A stretch of 64,000 bases of DNA, taken from positions 24,542,923 through 24,606,922 of the forward strand of contig OU452222.1 in assembly GCA_911728455.2 (NCBI GenBank). Direction: 5' to 3'. This DNA is from Marthasterias glacialis (lineage: Eukaryota; Echinodermata; Asteroidea; Forcipulatida; Asteriidae). The notes under the pieces were generated by a model. That model worked only from the letters and a program-made list of their open reading frames with translations, made no database searches and was not told the DNA's origin. The position numbers were made by a program, and so were the translations under genes. Numbering within the stretch: the stretch's first letter is position 1; each line of letters opens with the position of its first letter. This document shows, in pieces, positions 62,836 through 64,000 of this stretch.

Positions 62836-63731
62836 TGTTTAAAATAACCTACCTCCCTATGTTAAATAGACTTCTGAGAAACTTCCTGAACAAGTAAAAC
62901 CGTTTGTAAATTCAAATATTATATTTAATTTTATAATTGATTTTTATATACACTTTCTTATTTATGTCATTTTATAATGTTTATTTTTAAACCTTTTTTT
63001 AAAAATATATTTAATACCTTTACATTTATTTTACTTTTGTTGGCATGTATTTACGTTCATACTAACTTACTTACTTTGCTTATGGCGGCTGGTGTTCCCG
63101 AACCACGATGGCACGACACTCTGTCTCCTGTCTTGCAATGCATTTTTTATGTCCTTTTCATTTATTCACGTTTTCCCCCATCAGATTTACTGTTACACTA
63201 ATTATTATTTTAATTTTTACTAAGTTGATTGGTTGATTATTAATACTTATTTGATTAGTTCATTTATCGGGTTGGTTAATTAATTGATTGTTTAGTTAAT
63301 TTATTGATTGGTTAATTGCTAGCCTACTTTTTACATTTTATTTATTTCATAACATTAATTTGTTTTATCAGATTCATTTAGACACCTTGTTTACTCAGAG
63401 TATTTTTTATTGCCATTTTACCGTTTCTTATCATTGTTGGTGTTCCATTCAAAGATGGATTAATGTTTTCGAGCAACAGTGACTACCCACTTGTATTAAT
63501 CCTGGATTGTCTTGTGTTGTGTATCCAAATTGTTTTTGTCTCACTGTCTTACTTTGAATTGATTTTGTCGTTTTTAATCCTCTTTACTTATTCACTGTTT
63601 ACATGGTTTATCTCTCATAAGACTTATATATTGTAGAAATTGTTTGTATGTTGACTCCTATTGTTTTGATTGTTTGAATATTGACCGAATAAATAACAAT
63701 AACAATATTAATGATAATAGTATGTTATGTT
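62836..63731. other. AT-rich DNA, no gene seen
   Basis: Mostly T-rich, with TTGATTGGTTAAT-like runs at 63220-63320. May be the untranslated tail of the decayed LINE, but no clear boundary is visible. Confidence 0.35.
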
Positions 63732-63775
63732 TTTATTTTATTTTATTTTATTTTATTTTATTTTATTTTATTTCA
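63732..63775. repeat. (TTTTA)n microsatellite
   Basis: About nine TTTTA units in a row. Such pentamer tracts often follow retroelement tails. Confidence 0.9.
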
Positions 63776-64000
63776 GTGAAGGCCGCCCGTACTTTTACCA
63801 TTAGTTGACAATTAAACTCGCGGCTGTGACGTCGCAAAAGAAATTGTCTATTCGGGCGCCAATTATTTCTGTCTGGTCTCGTTCAATAAGACGTTAGACT
63901 TGTCACGAGTCTTTATTATTGTGGCGTCAGATGCTCTGACTACTTATAGAACTAAACCTTCCTCATAATTGACCCATTACGGTATGAGCTCAAGTTGTCA

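Overview
This is a window of an animal nuclear genome. Short protein-coding exons with good GT/AG splice sites are separated by kilobase introns packed with tRNA-derived SINEs, LINE tails, foldback (MITE-like) elements and microsatellites. There are no operons, ribosome-binding sites, CRISPR arrays or real tRNA genes. The mix of a ZCCHC14-family gene, SINEs with Leu-tRNA-like heads and frequent TACATG and AGGCCTA words suggests a marine invertebrate deuterostome, possibly an echinoderm. That is an inference from repeat style and protein similarity, not a proven assignment.

Three multi-exon genes lie head to tail on the minus strand. (1) 59534 to 51602: a five-exon gene for a roughly 273-residue protein with a lysine-rich N-terminus, two canonical EF-hand loops, a Cys-rich link and a compact C-terminal domain; a probable non-coding first exon ends at 62133. 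(2) 48341 to 43943: a five-exon gene for a roughly 1027-residue acidic protein I do not recognise, with a duplicated exon module, a 150-160-residue internal duplication and a basic C-terminus. (3) 39130 to 5057: a ZCCHC14/ZCCHC2-family gene of at least 14 coding exons spread over 34 kb. It encodes at least 1427 residues: a conserved N-terminal helical domain, a PX domain, a Gln-rich linker, a Smaug-like SAM domain, and a C-terminal Cys cluster plus CCHC zinc knuckle. Exons were joined by hand from splice sites and reading phase. All junctions agree in phase except one, between 13920 and 9888, where a small exon has probably been missed.

The three genes show no obvious functional link. From known family biology, the ZCCHC14-like product is expected to bind hairpin RNA through its SAM domain and recruit TENT4-type nucleotidyltransferases. 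The EF-hand protein should bind calcium. The acidic repeat protein is the best candidate for something undescribed.

Region by region: 1-5056 is the 3' flank and probable 3' UTR of the ZCCHC14-like gene, holding two foldback elements and a short tandem repeat. 5057-39130 is that gene, with introns full of repeats: satellite-like units, a nested MITE plus SINE, minisatellites, TACATG-rich DNA and an 878-bp inverted-repeat element. 39131-43942 is intergenic, with several long palindromes. 43943-48341 is the acidic repeat gene. 48342-51601 is intergenic, with a foldback element and a 120-bp tandem array. 51602-59534 is the EF-hand gene, with SINEs and foldback elements in its introns. 59535-64000 holds that gene's 5' region, a decayed LINE fragment and AT-rich DNA.
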